From assembly GCA_041395845.1 (NCBI GenBank), contig JAWKZS010000024.1, positions 7,216 through 71,215 of the forward strand: a stretch of DNA of 64,000 bases. The letters are read 5' to 3'. Position 1 is the first letter of the stretch, and each line of letters opens with the position of its first letter. Under the pieces are notes generated by a model. The model had not been told where the DNA came from and ran no database searches. It saw only the letters and a program-made list of their open reading frames with translations. The position numbers were made by a program, and so were the translations under genes. Source of the stretch: Ch67 sp041395845. GTDB lineage: Bacteria > Pseudomonadota > Gammaproteobacteria > Pseudomonadales > Ketobacteraceae. Shown one piece after another: positions 33,101 to 41,045 of this stretch.

Positions 33101-35678
33101 TGACGGTGCCGGTGACAGTGGCGGTGCCAGCCGTGACGGATGAGGTCAGGGTGGCGGAATAAGTGCCGTTGCCATTGTCAGTCACGCTGCCCAGCGTGCC
33201 AGCAGTGGTGTTGAGTACCACGGTGTCGCCACCGCTGGTCAGACTGTTGCCGTTGGCATCGATCAGTTGCACGGTGATGGTGGCAGTGGTGACTCCATCA
33301 GCAACAATACTGGCGCTGGAGGTGCTGATGGTGCTGGTGGCACCGGCGGCAGCACCCGGCACAAAACTCACGACAGCATTATCGGTGATCGCATTGCTGT
33401 TGACGGTACCGGTGACAGTGGTGGTGCCAGCCGTGACGGATGAGGTCAGGGTGGCGGAATAAGTGCCGTTGCCATTGTCGGTTACGCTGCCCAGGCTGCC
33501 GGCAGTGGTGTTCAGCACAACGGTGTCGCCGCCGCTGGCCAGGCTGTTGCCATTGGCATCGATCAGTTGCACGGTGATGGTGGCAGTGGTGACACCATCG
33601 GCCACGATGCTGGTGCTGGACGTGCTGATCGTGCTGGTCGCGCCGGCGGCTGCACCCGGTACAAAACTCACGATGGCATTGTCGGTAATCGCATTGGCGT
33701 TGACGGTGCCGGTGACAGTGGCAGTGCCGGCTGTTACGGATGACGTCAGCGTCGCAGAGTAAGTGCCGTTACCATTGTCAGTCACGCTGCCCAGGCTGCC
33801 GGCAGTGGTGTTCAATACGACGGTGTCGCCGCCGCTGGCCAGGCTGTTGCCATTGGCATCGATCAGTTGCACGGTGATAGCGGCAGTGGTGACACCATCA
33901 GCAACAATACTGGCGCTGGACGTGCTGATGGTGCTGGTGGCACCGGCCGCAGCACCCGGCACAAAACTCACGACAGCATTATCGGTGATCGCATTGCTGT
34001 TGACGGTACCGGTGACAGTGGCGGTGCCAGCCGTGACGGAAGACGTCAGGGTGGCGGAATAGCTGCCGTTGCCATTGTCAGTCACGCTGCCCAGGCTGCC
34101 AGCAGTGCTGTTCAGTACGACGGTGTCGCCACCGCTGGTCAGGCTGTTGCCGTTGGCATCGACGACCTGCACCGTGATGGTGGTGGCGCTGATGCCGTTG
34201 GCGACGATGCTGGCGGCGGCAGAGGTGATCTGCGTGGTACCGGCGGCGGCTGCCCCAGGAACAAAGCTGACCTGCGCCGTATCGGTAATCGGCGCAGCAT
34301 TCACACTTGCGCTGACAGTGGCGGTTCCTGCGGTGGTGGCGGCCGTCAGGACTGCAGAGTAGGTGCCGTCGCCATTATCGGTGACGCTGCCAACACTTCC
34401 GCTGGTGGTGCTGATCACCACGGTGTCGCCGCCACTGGTCAGGTTGTTGCCGTTGGCATCGATCAATTGCACCGTCACTGTAGTGGTGCTGGTGCCATCG
34501 GCGGTCAGCGATGCCGCTACGGTGCTAACGGTGCTGGTTCCGGTTGCGGCGGCGCCGGGTACCATTGCTACGGTTGCGTCATCGGTGATGGCGTTGCCGT
34601 TGATGGTACCGGTAATGGTAGCGGTGCCAGCGGTGGCTGCCGCAGTGAAGGTTGCAGAGTAGGTGCCGTCCCCGTTATCCGTTACCGATCCCAGTGATCC
34701 CGAGCTGGTGTTCAGCACAACGGTATCGCCACCGCTGGAAATATTCGTACTGGTAGCATCCTTGGCCTGAACGGTGATGGTCGATGTGCTGCTACCGTCG
34801 GCGGTGATGCTGGTCGGACTGGCGCTGATGGTGGTGGTCGAACCCGCTGCTGGCAATTGCGGCCCGACATTCTGCACATGTTCGAATGAAATGGTTTCCA
34901 CGTCCTGCTGGATCGGGAAGCTGCCATTGTCCGTGTCGATGTAGAAAAGCTGGGCCTGAATGGTGTAGGTACCAGAGCCGCCGTTCAACGGATAGGTTGG
35001 TGCGTAGGTACGAGTGAGGTTGTCGCCGGCAGTGGCATTGATGGTTTCGGTAATGACACTGGAGTTGTTGCCATTGGGATCAATCAGGTTCAGATCCACC
35101 CGGTAGGTTGCGGTCTGGGCAACGGCGATCTGTGCCGACGTGTTTATCGTGATGGTGCCGGCATTGATGGTGTAGCCGGTGATTTCAACACTGGTGGTAT
35201 TGGCGCGATCGGCCGCACCACCATCGATCACCAGCTGGCCCCAGTAGACGGTTACGACCCAGCCCGCATTGTTGCGGTCGACGAATACCTGCACCAGGTT
35301 GTTGCCGGATTGCACCAGACCAACAGGAATTTCGAATGCGGTGGTGCTCTGTACGTTGTTGGCACCGCCGAGGTAGCCGATGAACTGGCCGTTGAAATAG
35401 ACGTCGTCAATCTCGCCCTGTTCTTCGTCCACGTCATTGGCGCGAATGGTGAGGAATGCCGATGTGGTCGGGAGCGGTCCGTTGACATCGATATTGAATT
35501 CAATCGGATGAATTCCCGCGCCCCGGCTCACCGTGACGTCCATATCGTTGTCGGCGACACCCGTCCCCGCATTGTTTTCGTTATCTGTATCCGTGTAATA
35601 CGTTCCACCGGCAACTGCCAGTTGAGACGCACCCAACATCAAACCTGTAACTACCACCAGCCAACGCAACACGCTCAT
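30165..35678 (-). CDS. Giant surface protein: Ig-like repeats, TSP3-type Ca-binding array, C-terminal beta-barrel
   Basis: An 1837-residue exported protein. Order: signal peptide cut after QLAVA (about 22); an N-terminal beta-rich domain (about 24-275) with GGTYYTDTDNENN and a lectin-like IRANDVDEEQGEIDDVYFNG; seven bacterial Ig-like (Big_1/invasin type) domains of 100 residues (about 278-978), each with the ISVQLxDANGN and SVTDNGNGTYSATLT segments; a very acidic thrombospondin type 3-like array (about 980-1620) of DxDNDGIPD units; a short Gly-Ser/hydrophobic/Arg segment (GSGSLDGLTLMLLALLGLASLLRRQR); a second hydrophobic stretch; and an outer-membrane barrel (about 1664-1837) ending in RYWGF. 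Start chosen at 35678, with GGAG upstream and a clean signal peptide; the longer reading to 35897 is untranslated leader. Likely an adhesin anchored by its own barrel. Confidence 0.85.
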   Translation of the reverse strand: MSVLRWLVVVTGLMLGASQLAVAGGTYYTDTDNENNAGTGVADNDMDVTVSRGAGIHPIEFNIDVNGPLPTTSAFLTIRANDVDEEQGEIDDVYFNGQFIGYLGGANNVQSTTAFEIPVGLVQSGNNLVQVFVDRNNAGWVVTVYWGQLVIDGGAADRANTTSVEITGYTINAGTITINTSAQIAVAQTATYRVDLNLIDPNGNNSSVITETINATAGDNLTRTYAPTYPLNGGSGTYTIQAQLFYIDTDNGSFPIQQDVETISFEHVQNVGPQLPAAGSTTTISASPTSITADGSSTSTITVQAKDATSTNISSGGDTVVLNTSSGSLGSVTDNGDGTYSATFTAAATAGTATITGTINGNAITDDATVAMVPGAAATGTSTVSTVAASLTADGTSTTTVTVQLIDANGNNLTSGGDTVVISTTSGSVGSVTDNGDGTYSAVLTAATTAGTATVSASVNAAPITDTAQVSFVPGAAAAGTTQITSAAASIVANGISATTITVQVVDANGNSLTSGGDTVVLNSTAGSLGSVTDNGNGSYSATLTSSVTAGTATVTGTVNSNAITDNAVVSFVPGAAAGATSTISTSSASIVADGVTTAAITVQLIDANGNSLASGGDTVVLNTTAGSLGSVTDNGNGTYSATLTSSVTAGTATVTGTVNANAITDNAIVSFVPGAAAGATSTISTSSTSIVADGVTTATITVQLIDANGNSLASGGDTVVLNTTAGSLGSVTDNGNGTYSATLTSSVTAGTTTVTGTVNSNAITDNAVVSFVPGAAAGATSTISTSSASIVADGVTTATITVQLIDANGNSLTSGGDTVVLNTTAGTLGSVTDNGNGTYSATLTSSVTAGTATVTGTVNSNAITDNAVVTFVPGAANTGTSTVSASPSTLIADGVNTASISVQLRDSNGNLLTSGGDTVALSVTVGSVGSVTDNGNGTYSATYTTPANLGAVSLTATVRLTLNSVLGDSDSITLNRNPAGDEDGDGIPNDQEGTTEDADNDGIPDYLDTDSDNDGIPDIDESNSDSDNDGLPDYLDPDSDNDGIPDAVESIADTDNDGIPDYLDLDSDNDGIPDILESGNSGNDTDGDGIDDSFDVDQTGGTDANNDGIDDATAPADTDNDGTPDFLDSDSDGDGIDDSAESGASGSDSDGDGIDDSFDVDQTGGTDSNGDGIDDTATTQDSDNDGIADYLDTDSDGDGVEDDIEGTSDTDNDGIPDYVDNSSDEDGDGLPDALESTLDSDGDGIIDALDSDSDNDGIPDIIEALLNGSDTDGDGIIDEFDVDQTGGTDSNGDGVDDDAALRDTDNDGIADVYDADSDGDGIPDSVEAGLSGNDSDNDGIDDVMDVDATGGTDSNNDGIDDDWSLPDTDGDGTADMLDLDSDNDGVSDTAESVLITSDSDGDGIDDVFDVDSTGGSDSNNDGIDDAVAARDTDADGIPDYRDLDADDDGLLDVEEAGLLDSNSDGIADDGQSLVDSPLDTDSDGEPDLRDLDSDDDGIYDVQQRFADWDQNNDGMIDRSLDSDGDGIDDSIDGDNGVWGSQADTDGDGIPANVDTDDDNDGVPDSEEGDGDTDRDGIIDRLDDDSDNDGIPDGDENGDFNGDGINDRLQKPGKVKTALKGSGSLDGLTLMLLALLGLASLLRRQRALGVLLTALAANTQAAEPCAATDAVQYQASCWYGSFGLGSTRLEPDEADSGWSVTDKSDDGFKLAIGYRLTQHWFAELAYYDLGEAVLEANNPAITGDETIRYKATALWGGYQLPLVRDELALFVKLGIASLDTRVSGSRLQMDEVENSQIALGGGLQWQANPDWSLRAELDSIDKDAFYLGFSVSRYWGF
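30850..32755 (-). repeat. Asp-rich TSP3-type calcium-binding repeat array
   Basis: About 635 residues of tandem D-x-D-x-D-G-x-x-D units (SDSDNDGIPD, SDGDGIDD and variants). They are arranged in larger units: a segment of the type FDVDQTGGTDSNGDGIDD recurs five times (with QTGG, ATGG or STGG), about 65-80 residues apart. The regular spacing of Asp residues suits a rigid calcium-loaded stalk. Confidence 0.85.
32863..34662 (-). repeat. Six consecutive 300-bp tandem repeats encoding Ig-like domains
   Basis: The DNA repeats with an exact 300-bp period (boundaries 32863, 33163, 33463, 33763, 34063, 34363, 34663). Units 3-5 differ by only a few residues at protein level (for example STSSASIVADG against STSSTSIVADG), so the copies were recently duplicated or are being homogenised. 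Flanking units at both ends are more diverged and complete a set of seven domains. Confidence 0.85.
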
Positions 35679-35864
35679 CAATCTCCATCCTCTACCAATG
35701 ATCGCGTCCGTGCACAGCCCCTGACATATTCCGTTATTTGTGAAACAGTAGGCATTCTGGCAAAAGCTTAGCAGAAGTTTTTGCGCTTGCAATGTGCGGG
35801 AAAAATGCCCCTGACAGGAGCCGTTGAGAAACGTAAAAAAATGCAATAACGCGACGAAGGAATT

Positions 35865-35897
35865 GTGCAGGTTCGTCATCTGGATACGAACCTGCAC
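35865..35897. repeat. Perfect 12-bp stem-loop downstream of purK
   Basis: GTGCAGGTTCGT-CATCTGGAT-ACGAACCTGCAC, a 12-bp perfect stem with a 9-base loop, 50 bp beyond the purK stop. No T tract follows on either strand. It is the main structure in the 268-bp gap 35679-35946, which also carries the leader of the giant surface protein gene. It may end purEK transcription or act in RNA processing. Confidence 0.5.
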
Positions 35898-35946
35898 AGA
35901 GTTTCAGAGAGTCAAGGAAGGACGCTGGAAAAATATTTTTCGCGGA

Positions 35947-37050
35947 TCAGCCGGCAGGATAAAACTGCTGCTCCAGCTGTTGCAGGATGGCCAGTACTTT
36001 TTCCGGTTCGGGGTGGCGGATATTGATGTGGCCCACCTTGCGACCCGGGCGCACGGTCTTGTTATACCAGTGCAGGGTGGTGTGTGCACTCAGCGCCTGT
36101 TGCGGTGTGGCTTCCACACCGATCAGGTTGAGCATGGCACCGGTGACAGCTGTGTCGGTGTTGCCCAGGGGCAAACCGAGAATGGCGCGGACGTGATTTT
36201 CAAACTGACAGGTAACGGCTGCCTGCTGGGTCCAGTGGCCGCTGTTGTGTACCCGCGGTGCCAGTTCATTCACGACCAGGCCGCCGTCAATCACGAAACA
36301 TTCCATCGCGATCATGCCGACGTACTGCCAGTGCTCCAGCAGGCGGATCAGGTGATCCTGCATGCGGCTGATCCAGGCGGGTTCAACGCCCTGTGCCGGC
36401 GCGATGGATGAACGCAGAATGCCGTGCACGTGGTGATTCAGTACGGCGGGATACAGGCGCACTTCGCCGGTGGCGCTGCGCGCGGCCAGCAGGGACACTT
36501 CGCACTGGAAGCGGATAAAGGCTTCCACCACCCAGTCACCCTGCGGTTGCTGCTGCAGGAAGGCTTCCAGCGCCGCGCTGTCCGCAAGGCGCCACTGGTT
36601 CTTGCCGTCGTAGCCGTGTTCAGCAGCCTTCACCACCAGCGGGTAACCCAGCTTGTCCGCCGCTGCCCACAGGCTGGCAGCATCGCTGGCAAACGCATGG
36701 GGCGTGGACGGAATGCCGAGGGCGTCGAGACGCATTTTTTCCCGGCGGCGGTTCTGGGATTCGTACACGGCGGTGGCATTGGGATGAATCGCGCAGTAGG
36801 CCGACAGCGCCTGCAGCAGCTGGGTGTCCACGGCTTCCTTTTCCACCGTGATCACATCCGGGCGGCCCAGGGCTTCGTACAGCTGGCCGGGATCGGCGCC
36901 GGGCGCACGCTCCACAATGGTGCCCAGGCCCTGCACGCAGTCGGTGTTCTCGCCGGGTTCGATCAGAAAGGCAAAGCGTACGTTCAGAGGCCAGCTGGCC
37001 AGCGCCAGCATGCGGGCCAGCTGGCCGCAGCCGAGGATTGCAACCCGCAT
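35947..37050 (-). CDS. purK: N5-carboxyaminoimidazole ribonucleotide synthase
   Basis: A 367-residue ATP-grasp enzyme converting AIR, bicarbonate and ATP to N5-CAIR in purine synthesis. Marks: N-terminal nucleotide fold VAILGCGQLARMLALA, ATP-grasp segments YPLVVKAAEHGYDGKNQWRL, and VNELAPRVHNSGHWTQ, the conserved metal- and substrate-binding stretch. It begins directly after the purE stop with no gap, so the two are coupled, as in many gammaproteobacteria. Confidence 0.95.
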   Translation of the reverse strand: MRVAILGCGQLARMLALASWPLNVRFAFLIEPGENTDCVQGLGTIVERAPGADPGQLYEALGRPDVITVEKEAVDTQLLQALSAYCAIHPNATAVYESQNRRREKMRLDALGIPSTPHAFASDAASLWAAADKLGYPLVVKAAEHGYDGKNQWRLADSAALEAFLQQQPQGDWVVEAFIRFQCEVSLLAARSATGEVRLYPAVLNHHVHGILRSSIAPAQGVEPAWISRMQDHLIRLLEHWQYVGMIAMECFVIDGGLVVNELAPRVHNSGHWTQQAAVTCQFENHVRAILGLPLGNTDTAVTGAMLNLIGVEATPQQALSAHTTLHWYNKTVRPGRKVGHINIRHPEPEKVLAILQQLEQQFYPAG

Positions 37051-37533
37051 TTATTCTACCTCTTCGGCCACGGCGTCGGTTTGGGCCTTGCGCCAGGCCT
37101 GCAGGCGGGCGCTCAGGTCAGCGTCCTGCAGGGCCAGGATCTGGGCGGCCAGCAGGCCGGCGTTGAACGCGCCGGATTCCCCGATGGCCTGGGTCGCCAC
37201 CGCCACGCCCTTGGGCATCTGCACGATGGACAGCAGGCTGTCGAGGCCGTTGAGCTGCTTGCTGGAGACCGGCACCGCGATCACCGGCAGATGGGTCATG
37301 GCGGCGGTCATACCCGGCAAATGGGCGGCGCCGCCGGCCCCGGCAATGATCACCTTGATACCACGGCCGGCGGCCTGGGTGGCAAACTCGACCAGGCGCT
37401 GGGGGGTGCGGTGGGCCGACACCACCTTGGTCTCGTAGGTCACGCCCAGATCCTTCAGCGGCCCCAGGGCCTGCTGAAGGGTGGGCCAATCGGAGCGGGA
37501 GCCCATGATAATGCTGACCAGCGCTTGTGACAT
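37051..37533 (-). CDS. purE: N5-carboxyaminoimidazole ribonucleotide mutase
   Basis: A 160-residue class I PurE that moves the carboxyl group of N5-CAIR to give CAIR. The signature is complete: IIMGSRSDWPTLQ at the N-terminus, VSAHRTPQRL (catalytic His), and GAGGAAHLPGM. I start at 37533 to give MSQALVSIIMG; upstream in-frame sequence to 37629 is not conserved-looking and lies over the promoter region. First gene of purEK. Confidence 0.95.
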   Translation of the reverse strand: MSQALVSIIMGSRSDWPTLQQALGPLKDLGVTYETKVVSAHRTPQRLVEFATQAAGRGIKVIIAGAGGAAHLPGMTAAMTHLPVIAVPVSSKQLNGLDSLLSIVQMPKGVAVATQAIGESGAFNAGLLAAQILALQDADLSARLQAWRKAQTDAVAEEVE

Positions 37534-37647
37534 GCGGTGAATTCCTCGTAAAACGATACTAGAACGGCCTTGGTGGGGTTGCCCCCGAGCGGCGGGCGGC
37601 ATTATATCATCCATGGCCCCCACCAGCACCCACCCCGGCGGGCCGGT

Positions 37648-37974
37648 TCAGAACAGTTCCACGCTGTCGCCAGTCTCTTCCCTGGCCTGTTCGGACACCA
37701 GATGCATCAGTGACGTGATCGACCCAATCAGCGACAGGAAGTGATCCTCGATCAGGCTATCGTTTTCCTGCAGCTGATCCAGGCTGTCGGCGGCATTGCC
37801 GGCCAGTTCGAGTAGCTGGCGCTCTTCCTCGATGTTCATGTCAGCTGTGTGGGCGGCCAGTTCAATGTCGCACCCAGTCTCAGCATGATGCGCTTGACTT
37901 TCGCTGGTTGACTCGCTCGCAGCGGTGCGGATCAGCTGCATGATCGAGAGGACTTCCCTCGTGTTGCCGTGCAA
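37648..37974 (-). pseudogene. C-terminal part of the split response-regulator-like gene
   Basis: About 100 residues in the same frame as the gene part at 37984-38823, separated from it by one TGA (37984-37986). The sequence is helical (NIEEERQLLELAGNAADSLDQLQ, SLIEDHFLSLIGSITSLMHLV) and ends DSVELF, as expected for the coiled-coil tail of this regulator type. The only starts are weak: a TTG at 37974, or an ATG at 37941 without ribosome site. I take it as the tail of the upstream gene and not an independent gene. Confidence 0.5.
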
Positions 37975-37983
37975 TCTGTTCTT

Positions 37984-38823
37984 TCACCAGAATCTGCTTG
38001 ATCCGGGATTCCGCAGGGTGCCGAAATGCGCGAGGCTGTCCTTGAGCTGGCCGAAGCCTTCTGCGTCTTCGACCGGACAGTTTGCGATCAGCAAGGTGAC
38101 ATGATCGATATGCAGTCCCAGTATCCGTTCAACGGATACCATGCGCCGTCCGGCGGTAGCCAGCTGATCCAGCAGATAACGCCGCGATGCAGAAGGTTGC
38201 CGGGCAGGGCGGTATATCTGGCGTTCGCCGGTACGAATGCAGATGGTGGCGCTGAGTTTCTTCTCGTCGAGAAAGGTCTGTACCAGATCGGCGAGTTCTT
38301 CCAGGTTCTGGCACTGTTCGCTGGTGTCAAAGAAATGGATCAGGGAACCATAGGCGGCGGCCGAAGCCATAGCGTTGCGAGCGGTGCGGGTGGCTTGCAG
38401 GAATTTTTCCCGCAGCGCCATGTTGCGCTCGTAGCGCAGCTGCGCAGTCCTTAATACGGCAGGGATGGATTCACTGTCAGGCAGATCCACCTGGTCGTCC
38501 ACATCCAGCTGCGTGTCAGGGTTGAAGGGGATGTCCGGTGGGGTGAGTACAGCGATGTAGAGATCGCGGCCCATGGGGGTCGAGCGCAGGCGTCGCACGG
38601 TTTCAGCAACGTCCAGCGGGGGGCGATTCACGATGATGGTGTTGCGAAAAGGCCAGCGGTTGTCCTGAGTGCTCAGCCACGCTGCCGAGGCGGTGTCATC
38701 TGATAGGGTGCGAGCATCTATGACCGTGGCCTCGGGGATAATGTGCTGGTATTGCGCTACCCTGGCGGGATCTGGTGCCAAAATCAGCATGTGACGGGAG
38801 TCGCGGGCGATAGTATCTTTCAT
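37984..38823 (-). pseudogene. Response-regulator-like protein, N-terminal part, interrupted
   Basis: 279 residues read before a TGA. The first 125 residues look like a degenerate receiver domain (MLILAPDPARVAQY, and strands NTIIVNRPPLD and LYIAVLTPPDIPF) lacking a clear phospho-acceptor Asp. A helical linker follows (MALREKFLQATRTARNAMASAAAYGSLIHFFDTS), then a GAF-like domain (LEELADLVQTFLDEKKLSATICIRTG). Near 38015 an alternative frame reads AESRIKQILVKEQIARQH, which looks like the natural continuation and rejoins the original frame near 37960. Two compensating one-base indels about 55 bp apart would therefore restore one protein of about 391 residues. The full gene would be a chemotaxis- or c-di-GMP-type regulator of unknown role. 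Confidence 0.6.
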
Positions 38824-38928
38824 GTAAGCGGATCACAGGGAAAAGCGTAATATCCCAGTATAGACCTGCCCGCCACGGAATTCCCCAGACCGTTATCTCG
38901 ATCTAATTCGCTGGAAGACCATTGCCGC

Positions 38929-39246
38929 ATGGATATCGCTTCAATCTTCACTGTCTTTTTCATTGCCTTGTCTTCCTGGTGGGCTGCCCGTCACGTCGAT
39001 GCCTGGGAGCGTGACCGCTGGCTGATATCCCTCGGCTATACCCTGGTGTCCATTCTGGTACTGGTGGTAGTAGGCCTGATCAACAAGCGCCTGTATCTGT
39101 TCATCTTCTTGTTGTACTTTCTGCTGCTGTTCAATCTGGAGCGGTCGATCAAATCCCGCTTCGGTCACATCTGGTTTTCAGTTTTTGTGGGTATCAGCGG
39201 CATGTTTCCCATTGCGATCTATCAACTCTTCCTGCAGGACCTGTGA
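38929..39246 (+). CDS. Small three-helix membrane protein
   Basis: A 105-residue protein with hydrophobic segments at about 5-20 (SIFTVFFIALSSWWAA), 33-75 (two helices around LVSILVLVVVGLINKRLYLFIFLLYFLLLF) and 83-103 (WFSVFVGISGMFPIAIYQLFL). No family recognised. Its stop overlaps the GTG start of the Omp85-like gene (GTGA), so the two are translationally coupled and may cooperate at the envelope. Confidence 0.65.
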   Translation: MDIASIFTVFFIALSSWWAARHVDAWERDRWLISLGYTLVSILVLVVVGLINKRLYLFIFLLYFLLLFNLERSIKSRFGHIWFSVFVGISGMFPIAIYQLFLQDL

Positions 39247-41045
39247 AGCAGACCGCGTTTCAAAACCGCGCAGGCGCCTGCTCAAACCGGCAGCTGCCTG
39301 CTAGACTCAGATCAAATGTCCCGAATGGCTGTTGTGCTGCTGTGGCCCGCTTGATCTCCCGTTTTCTCGTTGTTCTGTCGGTGTTGCTGTCGGCCCGGGT
39401 GCTGGCGGCAGACGGGCAGCTGCCCGCCGCGTCCGACGGCTGCCAGATTCTCTTTGCGGAAGGCGATCCGCGTCTGTATGAATTCATCGAGACCCGCCGT
39501 ACGGTCAATTTCAAAGACTACGAAGGACGTCGCATTGGTTCGATCCAGTACGTCGCGCTGCCCATTTTCAATCCCGACGATCCCGACGAAGACAATGCGC
39601 TGTATCGTGCAGTGAACTGGCTGCATATCCTGACCAAAACCAGTCCACTCAAGCGCCAGGTGCTGGTGCATGAAAATGATCCGCTGGATGTCGAGCAGGT
39701 ACGTGAAAGCGAGCGCATCCTGCGGGGTGCCGGTTATCTGTATGACGCCATGATCCTGCCGGCGCGGGTGTGTGCCGATTCGGTGGATCTGCTGGTGGTG
39801 GTGCGGGATGTGTGGACCTTGCAGCCAACGGTGTCGTTCAGTCGCACTGGCGGTGAAAACAGCAAGGGTTTCGGTATCAGCGACAAGAACATTCTCGGTT
39901 ATGGTCATGCCGTATCGCTGATGTACAAGGCCGATGACGAGCGCAAGGGTGTTGGCATCAGCTTCAGTTCGGATCACGTCTGGGATGGTCACACAGCGCT
40001 GGACCTCGAGCACGTGGATAACAATGACGGCAGTTCCGACCGCATTGCCCTGAGCCGTCCGTTCTATGCCATCGATACACCCTGGTCCGCTGGTGCACTG
40101 TATGAAACGTACGATATCGAGCAGGAGATCAGCACGGCTGATGTCACATCGAATGAATACGATCAGCACAGCGAAAACATGGAAGTGTTCGGGGGTGCGC
40201 TGCTGCGGCTGCAGGATAATCTGGTGTGGCGCGGCAGTGTCGGTATTACGCGGGAGCGGGACAATTACGACAATCAGCGGGAAGGTTACACCGACCCGTT
40301 GCCGCAGGATCAGATCATTGCCTATCCGTGGATCGAATTTGATTCGGTGGAATATCGCTACTGGACCACGTCCAATCTGTACCAGTTATTCCGTAACGAA
40401 GACATCAACCTGGGCACCCAGTATGCCATCAGGATCGGTGCCACCAGCAGCGCCCTGGGGTCCACCGAAAACCGCTGGATCACCATGATCAACTGGCAGC
40501 GCACCAGCAGCTTCGGCAAGAATCATGCGATGCGCAACAGTGTGTATCTGAATCTCGCCCGCAATCGTGATACGGGTGAGCAGGAAGATTCAACCTGGGG
40601 TTACACCGGCATCTACGATCATTTTATCGATGATCTGAATCGCTGGCATGTGCAGTTCCAGTATCAGGGTGGCAACGGGCTGGAGGTGGGCGACATGTTC
40701 ACCATCGGCGGCGGTGAGGTGCTGCGCGGTTATGAAAAGGATACCCAGCGCGGCGATCGCTACGCCGTACTGAATATCGAACACCGGCATTTCTTCGATG
40801 TGCATCCATTCAATCTGTTTCGCATCGGTTCGGCCGTGTTTTTCGAGGCAGGGCGGGCCTGGGAATCCCGGCCCACCCTGGAACAGAGCGACGCGGTGCT
40901 ATATGACATCGGTGTCGGGCTGCGCATCAATTCTTCCAAGGCGCGGCCGGATCACATCTTTCACATCAACCTGGCTGCACCGCTCACCGAGCGCGACATC
41001 AGCGACAAATACCTGATCTCATTCTTTGCCAGCACCACCATCTGA
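39243..41045 (+). CDS. Omp85/BamA-TamA-like outer-membrane protein
   Basis: About 600 residues (or about 564 if it starts at a TTG at 39351). A signal peptide-like segment ISRFLVVLSVLLSARVLA precedes a POTRA-like region (about 75-195: RRIGSIQYVALPIFN..., LRGAGYLYDAMILPARV, VDLLVVVRDVWTLQPTVSFSRTGG) and a surface-antigen (D15) barrel. The barrel holds the Omp85 motif EVLRGYE and ends in FFASTTI rather than the usual aromatic residue, which is odd for a BAM client. Unlike TamA it has only one to two POTRA units. Likely a protein-translocating or lipid-related Omp85 relative; the specific function is unknown. Confidence 0.8.
   Translation: MKQTAFQNRAGACSNRQLPARLRSNVPNGCCAAVARLISRFLVVLSVLLSARVLAADGQLPAASDGCQILFAEGDPRLYEFIETRRTVNFKDYEGRRIGSIQYVALPIFNPDDPDEDNALYRAVNWLHILTKTSPLKRQVLVHENDPLDVEQVRESERILRGAGYLYDAMILPARVCADSVDLLVVVRDVWTLQPTVSFSRTGGENSKGFGISDKNILGYGHAVSLMYKADDERKGVGISFSSDHVWDGHTALDLEHVDNNDGSSDRIALSRPFYAIDTPWSAGALYETYDIEQEISTADVTSNEYDQHSENMEVFGGALLRLQDNLVWRGSVGITRERDNYDNQREGYTDPLPQDQIIAYPWIEFDSVEYRYWTTSNLYQLFRNEDINLGTQYAIRIGATSSALGSTENRWITMINWQRTSSFGKNHAMRNSVYLNLARNRDTGEQEDSTWGYTGIYDHFIDDLNRWHVQFQYQGGNGLEVGDMFTIGGGEVLRGYEKDTQRGDRYAVLNIEHRHFFDVHPFNLFRIGSAVFFEAGRAWESRPTLEQSDAVLYDIGVGLRINSSKARPDHIFHINLAAPLTERDISDKYLISFFASTTI

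Noticed and set aside
32863..34662. A series of identical-length plus-strand frames of 99 codons
   Set aside because: These are shadows of the 300-bp repeats in the giant surface protein gene.
30850..34850. Regular repeats that could suggest a CRISPR array
   Set aside because: The period is 300 bp or codon-based within one long open frame and there are no short identical repeats with unique spacers.
35679..35897. N-terminal extension of the giant surface protein
   Set aside because: Extra residues lack a ribosome site and would bury a clear signal peptide; GGAG precedes the ATG at 35678.
37534..37629. Longer purE start
   Set aside because: PurE proteins begin just before the IIMGS strand, matching 37533.
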